Shown here piece after piece: positions 42,744-51,124 of a stretch of 64,000 bases of DNA. Within the stretch, counting starts at the first letter, position 1. The number at the start of each line of letters is the position of its first letter. The stretch is from DASQFQ01 sp963730115 (GTDB lineage Bacteria; Actinomycetota; Thermoleophilia; Solirubrobacterales; Solirubrobacteraceae), in NCBI GenBank assembly GCA_963730115.1, contig CAVSQM010000006.1:124001-188000 (forward strand). Direction: 5' to 3'. The translations under genes and the position numbers were made by a program. The notes under the pieces were generated by a model. It saw only the letters and a list, made by a program, of their open reading frames with translations. It ran no database searches and was not told the origin of the DNA.

Positions 42744-44381
42744 CGCGCGACCGAGCGCGACGACGTCCTCGTCGCCGCCGGCGCGAAGCGCCGCGTCCGC
42801 GGTCCGCCGAGCGTCGCCGAAGCTGAGCTGGCGGATCCAGCCGCGCACGGGCCCGACGCGTGCGGCGCCCACGCTCAGCTCGCCGGCGCCGAGGCCGACC
42901 AGCAGCGGCACCGAGGCGGGCTCGGAGGCCGCCTCGCCGCACACCTCGAGCAGCTTGCGGGCGCCGGCCGCCGCGCGGGCGGTGGCGGCCATGGCGGCCA
43001 GCACGCGCGGGTGGTGGGCCGGGGCGGCGGCGCCGCCGAAGCGGTCGCTGCCGAGTACGGCGTGGGAGAGGTCGTTGGTGCCGATCGAGAGGAAGTCGGC
43101 CGCGGCGGCGATCGCGGCGGCGTTGGCCACCGCGGCGGTGGTCTCGATCATGGCGCCGAGGACGGCCGGCGCGGGGAGCGCTGCGCGCACGGCGGCGACC
43201 TGCTCCGCCGACTCGACCATCGGCAGCAGGATGCGCAGCTCGGTGTCGCGTCCGGCGTCGGTGATCGCTCGCAGCTGGGCGCGCAGCGCCTCGGGGTGGG
43301 CGAGCAGCAGCTCGAGCCCGCGCTCGCCGGTGCCGGCGAGGAACGGCGGGGTCTTGTCGGCGCCGAAGTCGAGCACCCGGACGGTGGCGGTGCGGCCCTC
43401 GAGCGCGCCGAGCACCGGTGCGAGCGCGGCGCGGTGCTGCGCCTCGGTGGGCCACTCCGCCGACTCGAGGAACGCGAGCTCCGTCCGCAGCAGCCCGACC
43501 CCCTCGGCGCCGGCGGCCAGGCCGGCGTCGAGCTCGGCGCGGGTCGCGGCATTGACGAGGACCCGGACGCGGTGGCCGTCGCGCGTGACGGCGGGGAGCG
43601 CGCGATCGGCGAGCGCGCGCTCGCGCTCGGCCCGGCGGGCCTGCTGTGTCGCGGCGGCGGCGCCGGAGCGCGCCGCGGAGGGGGCCACGTACGCGACCCC
43701 CTCCCCCCCGTCGACGACGATCGGGCTGCCCGGCGCGGCGCCGAGCACCTCCTCCCCGAGTCCGACCACCATCGGCAGCCCGAGCCCACGCGCGACGACG
43801 GCGGCGTGCGCAGTCGGCGCGCCGCCCGCGAGCGCGAGCCCGACGACCTCCGGGCCGAGCTCGGCGACGTCGGCGGGGCCCAGCTCATCGGCCACGAGCA
43901 CGACGTCCGAACCCTCGACCAAACCCTCAAGGGGGTCTGGCCCCGTTGAGGGTTTGGTTGAGGGTTGTGCCAGGCGGATGGCGCGGCGGCCGAGGGAGCG
44001 GACGTCCTCGGCGCGCGCGGCGAGCGTCGCGTCGTCGAGCGCGGCGATCGCGGCGGCGTGGCGGCTCGTGCCCTCCTCGAGCGCCGCCGCGGCGGGCAGG
44101 CCGCCGAGGACCGCGCGCTCGACGTCGTCGACGAGCACGGGATCGTGGGCCATCAGCACGCCGGCGCGGATGATCTCGGCCTCGTCGCCGCCGACTCTGG
44201 AAGCCAGCGCCTCGAGCTCGGCGGCCGCCGCCCCGAGCGCAGTGTGGGCGCGCTGGACCTCGAGCGGCCGGCGCGACTCGGGGACCGTTTCGCGCGACAC
44301 CGCCGCCCCGCCGAGCACCCTCGCGCGTCCGACCGCCGATCCCGGCGCCGCCGGGAGACCGTGCAGCGCCCGTTCGGCCAT
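42666..44381 (-). CDS. ptsI: PTS Enzyme I
   Basis: 571 residues, normal length; autophosphorylates with PEP and feeds HPr. Active His in GGAPTAHAAVVARGLGLPMV. PEP site motifs are GVGLLRTELAFL, VRVLDFGADKTPPFL, LPMVES and FLSIGTNDLSHAVLG, and the catalytic-Cys region is LLEVCGEAASEP. A low-GC palindrome at 43919-43957 adds the in-frame segment STKPSTGPDPLEGLVEG. The ATG at 44381 shares a base with the dhaL stop. The ~23-residue C-terminal extension overlaps ptsH on the other strand. Confidence 0.95.
   Translation of the reverse strand: MAERALHGLPAAPGSAVGRARVLGGAAVSRETVPESRRPLEVQRAHTALGAAAAELEALASRVGGDEAEIIRAGVLMAHDPVLVDDVERAVLGGLPAAAALEEGTSRHAAAIAALDDATLAARAEDVRSLGRRAIRLAQPSTKPSTGPDPLEGLVEGSDVVLVADELGPADVAELGPEVVGLALAGGAPTAHAAVVARGLGLPMVVGLGEEVLGAAPGSPIVVDGGEGVAYVAPSAARSGAAAATQQARRAERERALADRALPAVTRDGHRVRVLVNAATRAELDAGLAAGAEGVGLLRTELAFLESAEWPTEAQHRAALAPVLGALEGRTATVRVLDFGADKTPPFLAGTGERGLELLLAHPEALRAQLRAITDAGRDTELRILLPMVESAEQVAAVRAALPAPAVLGAMIETTAAVANAAAIAAAADFLSIGTNDLSHAVLGSDRFGGAAAPAHHPRVLAAMAATARAAAGARKLLEVCGEAASEPASVPLLVGLGAGELSVGAARVGPVRGWIRQLSFGDARRTADAALRAGGDEDVVALGRALLQRGDAAGERVERNGRVVAVGPEA
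43919..43957. repeat. Palindromic element inside ptsI
   Basis: CCAAACCCTCAA (43919-43930) and TTGAGGGTTTGG (43946-43957) form a perfect 12-bp stem. The loop contains GGGG-TCTGG-CCCC, extending the fold. A third arm TTGAGGGTT follows. GC content is far below its surroundings. It resembles REP-like mobile palindromes, but no second copy was seen in the window. Confidence 0.6.
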
Positions 44382-45037
44382 CAGCTCGTGGTGACGAGGG
44401 CGCGTCCGAGCGCCCGGACGATCAGTGCGGTCGACGTCGCACCCGGGTCCTGGTGACCCACGGAGCGCTCGCCGAGGTAGGACGCGCGACCCTTGCGAGC
44501 CTGCATCGGGGTCGTCGCGCGTGCGCCCTCGTCCGCGGCGTCGCCCGCCGCGGCCAGCGCGTCCGGCAGCCCGTCGCCGGCGTCGAGCCGCTCGCGCAGC
44601 GCCGCCACCGCCGGCCCGAGCGCGTCGACCATCGTCTTGTCGCCCGGCTCGGCCGCGCCCAGCTCCTGCACGCCGGCGAGCGCCGCTTCGAGCACCGCCA
44701 CCAGCGCCGGCCCGTCGAGCGCCTCGGCGTCGCCGAGCGCCCGGCCGCCGCGGCGCAGCGCGGTGCCCCACAGCGGCCCGCTCGCCCCGCCGACCGTCGA
44801 CACGAGCGTCTTGCCGGCCAGGATCAGCCGCTTGCCCGGCAGCGCCACGTCGTCCGCGCCGCCCAGCGCGGCGGTCACGGCCCGCATGCCGCGGGTCATG
44901 TTCACCCCGTGGTCGCCGTCGCCGATCGCTGAGTCCAACTGCGTCAGGTGGTCCGCCTCCGCCTCGATGGCGGCGGCGGATCCGGTCATCCAGTCGTCGA
45001 CTGACAGCACGTGGTCCACAGCGATCGGCGCGCCCAT
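44381..45037 (-). CDS. dhaL: DHA kinase ADP-binding subunit DhaL
   Basis: 218 residues. Mg-ADP site in DSAIGDGDHGVNMTRGM, TVGGASGPLWGTAL and GDKTMVDALGPA. It accepts phosphate from DhaM on bound ADP and passes it to DHA on DhaK. ATG at 45037 chosen, four bases after the dhaK stop; an in-frame extension upstream would run into dhaK. Confidence 0.95.
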   Translation of the reverse strand: MGAPIAVDHVLSVDDWMTGSAAAIEAEADHLTQLDSAIGDGDHGVNMTRGMRAVTAALGGADDVALPGKRLILAGKTLVSTVGGASGPLWGTALRRGGRALGDAEALDGPALVAVLEAALAGVQELGAAEPGDKTMVDALGPAVAALRERLDAGDGLPDALAAAGDAADEGARATTPMQARKGRASYLGERSVGHQDPGATSTALIVRALGRALVTTS

Positions 45038-45041
45038 CTGC

Positions 45042-46064
45042 CTACGCCCCCCAGCGGAGCGCGGCGGTGTGGACGGGAGCATCCCATAGCTGCGTGAGCT
45101 CGTCGTCGAGCTCGAGCAGCGTCAGCGACGCGCCGGCCATCTCCAGCGACGTGATGTACGGCCCGACCAGCGACCGCACGGGCTCGAGCCCCTGTGCGCG
45201 CAGCCCGCGCTCGATCTCCCCGTACAGCAGGTAGAGCTCGAGCAGCGGCGTGCCGCCCATCCCGTTGACGAACGGGAGCACCCGGGCGCCGCTCGCCGCG
45301 CCGAGATCGGACACGACGGCCTCGACCATGACGTCGGCCACCTGCGCGGCGGTGCCGAGCGCCTCGCGGCGCCGGCCCGGCTCACCGTGGATGCCGATGC
45401 CCATCTCGATCTCCCCCGCGGGGAGGTCGAAGATCGGCTTGCCCGCCGCCGGCGGCGTACACGACGACAGCGCGACCCCGAACGAGCGCGAGCGCTCGTT
45501 GACGCGGCGCGCGATCCCGGCCACCGAGGCGACGTCGTCGCCCCGCTCGGCCGCCGCGCCCGCGATCTTCTCGGCGAGCACGGTCGCGCCGACGCCGCGC
45601 CGGCCCGCGGTGTAGAGCGAGTCCTGGACGGCGACGTCGTCGTCGATCAGCACGGACTCGACGGCGATCCCCTCGTCGGCGGCGTCCTCGGCCGCCAGCT
45701 TGAAGTTCATGACGTCGCCCGTGTAGTTCTTGACGAGGTGCACGACGCCGGCGCCGCCGTCGACCGCCTTGGTCGCGGCGAGCATCTGATCCGGCACCGG
45801 CGAGGTGAACACCTCACCCGGGCAGGCGGCGTCGAGCATGCCGAGGCCGACGAACCCTCCGTGCAGCGGCTCGTGGCCCGCGCCGCCGCCCGAGACGAGG
45901 GCGACCTTGCCCTCGCGCGGGGCGTCGGCGCGCAGCACGATCTGCGCAGCCGCGTCGACTCGCAGGATGTCGCCGTGCGCGGCTGCGAGGCCGACGAGCG
46001 ACTCCTTCACCACCTGCTCGGGGTCGTTGAGCAGCTTCCTCATGGTCTGCGTGGCGGTGGCCAT
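45042..46064 (-). CDS. dhaK: Dihydroxyacetone kinase substrate-binding subunit DhaK
   Basis: 340 residues. The substrate His that bonds DHA covalently lies in GIGIHGEPG. Also VSGGGAGHEPLHGGFVG and VKNYTGDVMNF. Start ATG 46064 has AAAGGA seven bases upstream, overlapping the end of glpF. It makes DHA-phosphate for glycolysis together with DhaL and DhaM. Confidence 0.96.
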   Translation of the reverse strand: MATATQTMRKLLNDPEQVVKESLVGLAAAHGDILRVDAAAQIVLRADAPREGKVALVSGGGAGHEPLHGGFVGLGMLDAACPGEVFTSPVPDQMLAATKAVDGGAGVVHLVKNYTGDVMNFKLAAEDAADEGIAVESVLIDDDVAVQDSLYTAGRRGVGATVLAEKIAGAAAERGDDVASVAGIARRVNERSRSFGVALSSCTPPAAGKPIFDLPAGEIEMGIGIHGEPGRRREALGTAAQVADVMVEAVVSDLGAASGARVLPFVNGMGGTPLLELYLLYGEIERGLRAQGLEPVRSLVGPYITSLEMAGASLTLLELDDELTQLWDAPVHTAALRWGA

Positions 46065-46074
46065 GCGGATCCTT

Positions 46075-46863
46075 TCAGTGCGCCGCGGCACCCTTGGCGC
46101 CGGGGTCGGGGGTGGTGACGGCCTGCTTGATCGGCGCCTCGACCTTCCGCCCGGTGGCGAGGTAGTCGTAGACGAACGCCGCGAGCGCCGAGCCGACGAG
46201 GCCCGGGATGATGTAGACGGGCACGAGCTGGTTCCAGTGCGTGGTGCCGTCGCCGAGGGCGGAGACGAACTCCGGCCCGAACGCGCGCGCCGGGTTCAGC
46301 GAGGCGCCGGTGACGGGCCCGATGACCATGATGATCGCGACCACGACGCCGCCGATCACGATGCCGGCGAAGTCGCCGGGCGAGCGCGCGTCGACGATCC
46401 CGAGGATCGCCAGCATCAGCATGAAGGTGCCGATGCCCTCGGCGAAGATCGCCGAGCCCCACGTGGTGGTCTCCTCGTTGAACGAGGTCTGCCCCATGCC
46501 GAGCTCGATCCCGGTCCCGGTGAAGAGCGCCCAGATGCCGAGCGCGCCGAGCACGCCGCCGACGACCTGCGCGGCCCAGTAGGTCGGCAGCTCGCGCCAC
46601 GGGAAGCGCTTGGTCGCCGCGAGCGCGAACGTCACGGCCGGGTTGATGTGACAGCCCGAGACCTTGCCGAGCGCGTAGACGAGCGCCGTGATGATCAGGC
46701 CGAACGCGAACGAGATGCCGAGCAGGTCGGCGCCTGTGATGGCGGGCGTGCTGTCGCCCGCCAGCGCGAGCGTCGCAACCACCGAGCCGGGTCCGACGAG
46801 CACCAGCAGCGCGGTGCCCAGGATCTCAGCCAGCGCACGCTGGGTGAGGGAGTAGCTCTCCAC
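46075..46863 (-). CDS. glpF: Aquaporin/glycerol facilitator
   Basis: 262 residues, six helices and two half-helices with NPA motifs (CHINPAVTFALA, GASLNPARAFGPE). Glycerol facilitators usually have Asp after the second NPAR; here it is Ala, closer to water channels, so selectivity is uncertain. Leading the dhaK-dhaL-ptsI operon suggests glycerol or DHA uptake. GTG start at 46863 behind GGAGGAG. Promoter at 46922-46950 and operator at 46896-46912. Confidence 0.9.
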   Translation of the reverse strand: MESYSLTQRALAEILGTALLVLVGPGSVVATLALAGDSTPAITGADLLGISFAFGLIITALVYALGKVSGCHINPAVTFALAATKRFPWRELPTYWAAQVVGGVLGALGIWALFTGTGIELGMGQTSFNEETTTWGSAIFAEGIGTFMLMLAILGIVDARSPGDFAGIVIGGVVVAIIMVIGPVTGASLNPARAFGPEFVSALGDGTTHWNQLVPVYIIPGLVGSALAAFVYDYLATGRKVEAPIKQAVTTPDPGAKGAAAH

Positions 46864-46895
46864 CGTTCTCCTCCTCAGGGAGTGGTCTGATTGCG

Positions 46896-46912
46896 ATTCG
46901 ACAATGTCGAAT
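46896..46912. promoter_or_regulatory. IclR operator between glpF promoter and start
   Basis: Perfect 8-1-8 palindrome ATTCGACAATGTCGAAT, starting about three bases after the expected transcription start. Binding here would block glpF-dhaK-dhaL-ptsI. Near-copy at the iclR start. Confidence 0.7.
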
Positions 46913-46921
46913 GCGGTTTGC

Positions 46922-46950
46922 AACGTACTCCCCTGTGGCGGGCAAGTCAA
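46922..46950 (-). promoter_or_regulatory. SigA-type promoter of glpF-dhaKL-ptsI
   Basis: Minus strand TTGACT (46950-46945), 17-base spacer, TACGTT (46927-46922), immediately upstream of the palindromic operator. Confidence 0.65.
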
Positions 46951-46959
46951 GCGAGCGGG

Positions 46960-48036
46960 TCAGCGAGCGGCGCGGGCGGCCGCGAGCACCTCGCGGGCCA
47001 CCACCTGCGCGGCGTCCGGCCGTGCCAGGCGGCGTGAGGCGCCGGCCATCTCGGCGAGCCGCCGAGGGTCACCGAGCAGCTCGTCGAGCTCCGCGCGCAG
47101 CCGCTGGGGCGTCAGCTCGGCGTCGGAGAGGATCGTGGCGGCGCCGGCGTCGGCCATCCAGCGCGCGTTGGCCGTCTGGTGGTCGGCGGAGGCGTGCGGG
47201 TACGGGATCAGGATCGCCGGCAGGCCGTACTGGGCCAGCTCGAAGACGCTGCCGCCGGCGCGGGCGACCGCGAGGTCGGCGGCGGCGAGCGCGCTGCCGA
47301 ACGGGTTGACGTACTCGCGCAGGTGGTAGTGCTCGCCAGGTGCCCGGAGCTCGGCGAAGTCGCGGGCGCCGGGGACGTGGAGGACGTGGAACGGCGCATC
47401 GGCAAACGCCTCGACGGCGGCGAGGTTGATCGAGCGGGCGCCGAGCGAGCCGCCGAACACGAGCACGCAGGTGGCGCCGTCCGGGATGCCGAACTCGGCC
47501 CGCGCGGCCGCGCGGTCGCCGACGGTCGGCGGGACCGGGCGGCCGGTCACGAGGTAGCGCTCGCCCTCGCGCCCCGCGATCGGGAAGGCCAGGCAGACGC
47601 GGCGGGCGCGCGGCGCGAGCAGGCGGTTGGTGAGGCCGAGGTGCGAGTCGGCCTCGGTGAGGACGACCGGGATGCGGCGGGTCAGCGCGGCGAGCCCGAC
47701 CGGCCCGGCGACGTAGCCGCCGCCACCCAGCACGGCGTCGGCCTCGTGGCGGGCGAGGATCTTCCGCGCCGTCCCGAGCGCCCCGGCGGCGCGCAGCACC
47801 GCTCGCGCCGCCTTCAGCGGGTTCGAGCGCGAGATGCCCTCGACCTTGAGCGGCTCGAGCTCGTAGCCGGCGGCGGGCACGAGCTGCGCCTCGGCGCGCT
47901 CGCCCCCGGCGAAGACGACCTCGGCGCCCTCAGCCCGCAGCGCGTCGGCGATGGCCAGCGCCGGCACGACGTGGCCCGCCGTCCCGCCGGCGGCGATCAC
48001 GATCCTCGGCGGCCTTGTTGCGGGAGCCGGGGTCAC
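46960..48036 (-). CDS. murG: UDP-GlcNAc:lipid I GlcNAc transferase
   Basis: 358 residues; makes lipid II from lipid I on the inner membrane face. Signatures are IAAGGTAGHVVPALAIADAL, GGGGYVAGPVGLAA, VFGGSLGARSIN and IPYPHASADHQTANARW. GTG start at 48036 lies inside ftsW; starting later would lose the glycine-rich loop, so a long overlap is real unless ftsW is misread. Followed by the glpF operon. Confidence 0.96.
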   Translation of the reverse strand: MTPAPATRPPRIVIAAGGTAGHVVPALAIADALRAEGAEVVFAGGERAEAQLVPAAGYELEPLKVEGISRSNPLKAARAVLRAAGALGTARKILARHEADAVLGGGGYVAGPVGLAALTRRIPVVLTEADSHLGLTNRLLAPRARRVCLAFPIAGREGERYLVTGRPVPPTVGDRAAARAEFGIPDGATCVLVFGGSLGARSINLAAVEAFADAPFHVLHVPGARDFAELRAPGEHYHLREYVNPFGSALAAADLAVARAGGSVFELAQYGLPAILIPYPHASADHQTANARWMADAGAATILSDAELTPQRLRAELDELLGDPRRLAEMAGASRRLARPDAAQVVAREVLAAARAAR

Positions 48037-49189
48037 GCGACCGCACCGCGCGCACGGTCACGTGCCCGCCGCTGGCGATGTTGAGCAGCAGCCCCATCGA
48101 GCACAGCAGCACGATCAGCGAGCTCGAGCCCGAGGAGATGAACGGGAGCGGCACGCCGGTCAGCGGCGCGAGCCCGAGGACGGTGTAGATGTTGAGCAGC
48201 GCTTGGCACAGGATCAGGCTGGTGAGGCCGGCGGCGAGCAGCTTGGCGTAGGCGCCCTTGGCCGCCTTGGCGGTCCGCAGCCCCGCGTACCCGATCATGC
48301 CGTAGAGGGCGAGCAGGACGCAGATCCCCGCCACCCCCAGTTCCTCCCCGATGACGGCGAGGATGAAGTCGGTGTGCGCCTCGGGGAGATAGAAGATCTT
48401 CTGCACCGACTGGCCGGGACCGAGCCCGAACAGCCCGCCGGAGCCGAGCGCGATCTGCCCCTGGACGGACTGGAAGCCGCTGCCGCCGGCGTCGGCCCAC
48501 GGGTTGATGAAGGCGGTCAGACGTGCGCGCCGGTAGGGCTCGAGGATCGCGAAGACGAGCACGAGGAAGGCGCCGACGGCGGCGACGAGCCCGAGCTGCC
48601 GGAGCGGCAGGCCCGCCGCGACGAGCATGGCGGCGAGCGTGAAGCAGATGACGAGCGCGGTGCCGAGGTCGGGCTGCGCGGCGATCAGCAGCACCGCTGC
48701 GGCGCCGACGCCGAGGATCGGGCCGGCGGCGGTGCGCAGGTTGTGGGCGAGCTTCGGGCGGGCGGCGATGACCGCGGCCGAGTGCAGCACGAGCGCGAGC
48801 TTCATCAGCTCGGCGGGCTGGAACTGCAGCGGGCCGGCGCCGATCCAGCGGCGGGCGCCGTTGATCTTGAGCCCGATGCCGGGGATCAGGACGAGCAGCA
48901 GCAGGACGAAGCTGATCACCAGCAGGTGGGGCGTGTAGCGGCGCGCCTTCTCGAGCCCCTGGCGGGCGATGACGTTCATGGCGACGAGCCCGACCGTGCC
49001 GTAGACGAGGTACTTGACGAGGTAGGCCGTGCCGTCGCCGTCGCCCTGCAGCAGCGTGCGGGCGCTCGAGGCCGAGTAGACCATCACCGCGCCGCCCGCG
49101 AGCAGGCAGAGCGTGGCCGTCAGGAGCAGCCGGTGCTCCAGCGGCTGGGTCTGCTTCTTGCGACGCTGCATCGGAGCTGGTTTCGACAC
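47930..49189 (-). CDS. ftsW: Lipid II polymerase FtsW (SEDS family)
   Basis: 419 residues, about ten helices. Septal peptidoglycan glycosyltransferase. Motifs are VMVYSASSARTLL, GARRWIGAGPLQFQPAELMK, AAQPDLGTALVI (SEDS catalytic Asp), EELGVAGICVLL and LTGVPLPFISSGSSSL. The C-terminal tail is basic and overlaps murG by 107 bases, unusually long. Starts GTG 49189; ATG at 49171 also possible. Confidence 0.95.
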   Translation of the reverse strand: MSKPAPMQRRKKQTQPLEHRLLLTATLCLLAGGAVMVYSASSARTLLQGDGDGTAYLVKYLVYGTVGLVAMNVIARQGLEKARRYTPHLLVISFVLLLLVLIPGIGLKINGARRWIGAGPLQFQPAELMKLALVLHSAAVIAARPKLAHNLRTAAGPILGVGAAAVLLIAAQPDLGTALVICFTLAAMLVAAGLPLRQLGLVAAVGAFLVLVFAILEPYRRARLTAFINPWADAGGSGFQSVQGQIALGSGGLFGLGPGQSVQKIFYLPEAHTDFILAVIGEELGVAGICVLLALYGMIGYAGLRTAKAAKGAYAKLLAAGLTSLILCQALLNIYTVLGLAPLTGVPLPFISSGSSSLIVLLCSMGLLLNIASGGHVTVRAVRSRDPGSRNKAAEDRDRRRRDGGPRRAGAGHRRRAAG

Positions 49190-49210
49190 CGCCGACGCCG
49201 CCCCCTGCCT

Positions 49211-50560
49211 CTAGGCGACGAGCGCGCGGAAGTGCGCGCCGCGGGCTTCGTAGTCGGGGTACTGGTCGAAGGACGCACAGGCCGGCGAGAGCAGGACGAC
49301 CTCGCCGGGGCGCGCGGCCTGCCGGGCCTGGGCGACCGCGTGCTCGAGGTCCTGCGCGGCGTGGAGCGGCACGCCGGTGCTGCTGAGGGCGGCCCCGATC
49401 TCCGGCCCGGTCTCGCCGATCAGGTAGACGGCGGCCGCCCGTTGCGCGACCGGCGCGGCCAGCGGCGAGTAGTCGGCGGCCTTGGCGCTGCCGCCCAGGA
49501 TCAGGTGCAGGCCGCCCTCGAACGACTCGATGCCGGCGATCGCGGAGGCGACGTTGGTGGCCTTGGAGTCGTTGACGTAGAGCACGCCGTCGTGCGTGGC
49601 GACCTCCTCGAGCCGGTGCGCGACGCCGCCGAACGTGGCCAGCCCCTCGCGCACCGCGGCCGGATCCATGCCGCGGGCGAGCACGACCGCCGCCGCGGCC
49701 ATGGCGTTCTCGCGGTTGTGCGCGCCGCGGAGGCGGATCTCGTCGTGCGCGACGAGGCGCGAGCCGTCCCACCAGAGGGCACCAGCGCGGTCGGCGAGGC
49801 GGACATCTGGTCGCGCGCCGGCCGGCCCGGCCTTGGCCTCGTCGCCGAACAGAACGCGTTGGCCCTCGCCGCCGATGTCGCCGGCGAGCGCCGCGGGCGC
49901 CACCGCGACCGTCCCGGCCGGCTGCCGCGCGAAGACCTGGAGCTTCGCCGCCTTGTAGGCGTCGAACGTGCCGTGGCGGTCGAGGTGGTCCTCGGCGAGG
50001 TTGAGCAGCACGCCGGCGTCGGGCGCGAAGCACAGCGTGTCCTCGAGCTGGAACGACGACGCCTCGGCGACCACGATCGTCGCCTCCGGCAAGCCGTGCT
50101 CGGACAGCGAGGTCAGCGCGAGCCCGACGTTGCCCGCCACGATCACGGGCACCCCCGCGGTCCGGTGCAGGTGCCCGATCAGCTCGGCCGTCGTCGTCTT
50201 CCCGTTCGAGCCGGTGACCGCGATCGTCTCGTTGGGCAGCATCCGCCAGCCGAGCTCGAGCTCGCCCAGCACGCCGATCCCGGCGTCGCGGGCGGCGCCG
50301 ATCACGGGCGCCTGACCCGGGACGCCCGGGCTCTTGATCACGGTCTCGACGCCGGTGAGGAGCTCGACGCCCGGCGAGCCCGCGTGCACCGGCACGCCGG
50401 CGCGCTCGAGCTCCTCGCGGCGGCCGGAGGGCACGTCGCCGGAATCGACGCCGGCCACCTCGGCCCCGAGCGCCCGCAGCGCGAGCGCCGCGGCCACCCC
50501 CGACCGGGCCAGGCCGACGACGAGGTACGGACCGGGCGGCAGCGGCGGTCGCGGGAGCAC
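49211..50560 (-). CDS. murD: UDP-MurNAc-L-Ala:D-glutamate ligase
   Basis: 449 residues; adds D-Glu. N-terminal VVGLARSGVAAALALRALG, KSPGVP, P-loop VTGSNGKTTTAELIGHL, EASSFQLEDT, LNLAEDHLDRHG, VNDSKATN. GTG start at 50560. A weak -10-like CACAAT lies six bases before the GTG, perhaps because the accessory block cuts it from mraY. Confidence 0.96.
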   Translation of the reverse strand: MLPRPPLPPGPYLVVGLARSGVAAALALRALGAEVAGVDSGDVPSGRREELERAGVPVHAGSPGVELLTGVETVIKSPGVPGQAPVIGAARDAGIGVLGELELGWRMLPNETIAVTGSNGKTTTAELIGHLHRTAGVPVIVAGNVGLALTSLSEHGLPEATIVVAEASSFQLEDTLCFAPDAGVLLNLAEDHLDRHGTFDAYKAAKLQVFARQPAGTVAVAPAALAGDIGGEGQRVLFGDEAKAGPAGARPDVRLADRAGALWWDGSRLVAHDEIRLRGAHNRENAMAAAAVVLARGMDPAAVREGLATFGGVAHRLEEVATHDGVLYVNDSKATNVASAIAGIESFEGGLHLILGGSAKAADYSPLAAPVAQRAAAVYLIGETGPEIGAALSSTGVPLHAAQDLEHAVAQARQAARPGEVVLLSPACASFDQYPDYEARGAHFRALVA

Positions 50561-50580
50561 GCGGAGATTGTGTCGTGGCC

Positions 50581-50898
50581 TCAGGCGGCAGCCGCCTCCG
50601 TCGCGGCTCCCTCCGGCCGGAGCCGTGCCTCAGGGTCGGCGCGGCCGCCCTCGAACTCGAGGCCTTCCTGCTCGAGGCGGCGGCGGACCTCGGCGGGGTC
50701 GCCGAGCGCGGTGCCGCCGATGCTGCCGTCGCTCTTGAGCACGCGGTGCGCGCCCGGCGTCTCGTCGCGGATGAAGCGCTGGTTGAGCGCGCGGGCGTGG
50801 CGGTCGGTGCCGCCGGCGGCGCGGGCGACGTCGCCGTAGCTCATCCACTGCCCGCTCGGGATGGCGGCCACGATCTCTGCGAGGCGGTCGGGGTCCAT
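50581..50898 (-). CDS. Alkyltransferase-like (ATL) DNA-repair protein
   Basis: 105 residues matching the DNA-binding domain of O6-alkylguanine methyltransferases: AIPSGQWMSYGDVARAAGG, ALNQRFIRDE and the active-site region, which reads PGAHRVLKSDGSIGG. The acceptor Cys of PCHRV is Ala, so it cannot accept alkyl groups. ATL proteins instead flag O6-alkylguanine for nucleotide excision repair. It is inserted between mraY and murD. Confidence 0.9.
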   Translation of the reverse strand: MDPDRLAEIVAAIPSGQWMSYGDVARAAGGTDRHARALNQRFIRDETPGAHRVLKSDGSIGGTALGDPAEVRRRLEQEGLEFEGGRADPEARLRPEGAATEAAAA

Positions 50899-51124
50899 GG
50901 AGTCTCCTCTGGCTCGGGTGTCGGCGGCCGACGCTAGGGGCGGAGACCCGGGTTGTGGCCGAATGGCGCCATTCGTTGCCGATTCGGTGCAGTCCTGACG
51001 CAATGCGCGCGAAATGAGACACGTGTCCATCAAGTGTCAAGAGCGGCCTCCCCCGAGCCGATTCCTTGCTTCAGTCATCGCCCCCGGTCGGAAGCCGGGC
51101 GGAAGGGAATCCAGCGTCGCCCCC
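50899..51124. other. 226-base intergenic region with palindromes and sigma-28-like promoter
   Basis: Holds a perfect 16-bp palindrome CGAATGGCGCCATTCG (50960-50975), GACACGTGTC (51018-51027) and the sigma-28-like element at 51037-51064. The leader to the next gene is about 55 bases. No riboswitch fold recognised. Confidence 0.5.
51037..51064 (+). promoter_or_regulatory. Sigma-28-like promoter (TCAA-N16-GCCGATTC) of RTX/GGDEF unit
   Basis: TCAA (51037-51040), 16-base spacer, GCCGATTC (51057-51064). Same spacing as the TSP3 and pilin motifs; expected transcript starts near 51071, 54 bases before the ATG, so this one is leadered. Confidence 0.4.

Noticed and set aside
46864..46950. glpF starting at a TTG at 46950
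   Set aside because: That would put the promoter and palindromic operator inside the gene; the GTG at 46863 has a strong GGAGGAG site and gives the family N-terminus.
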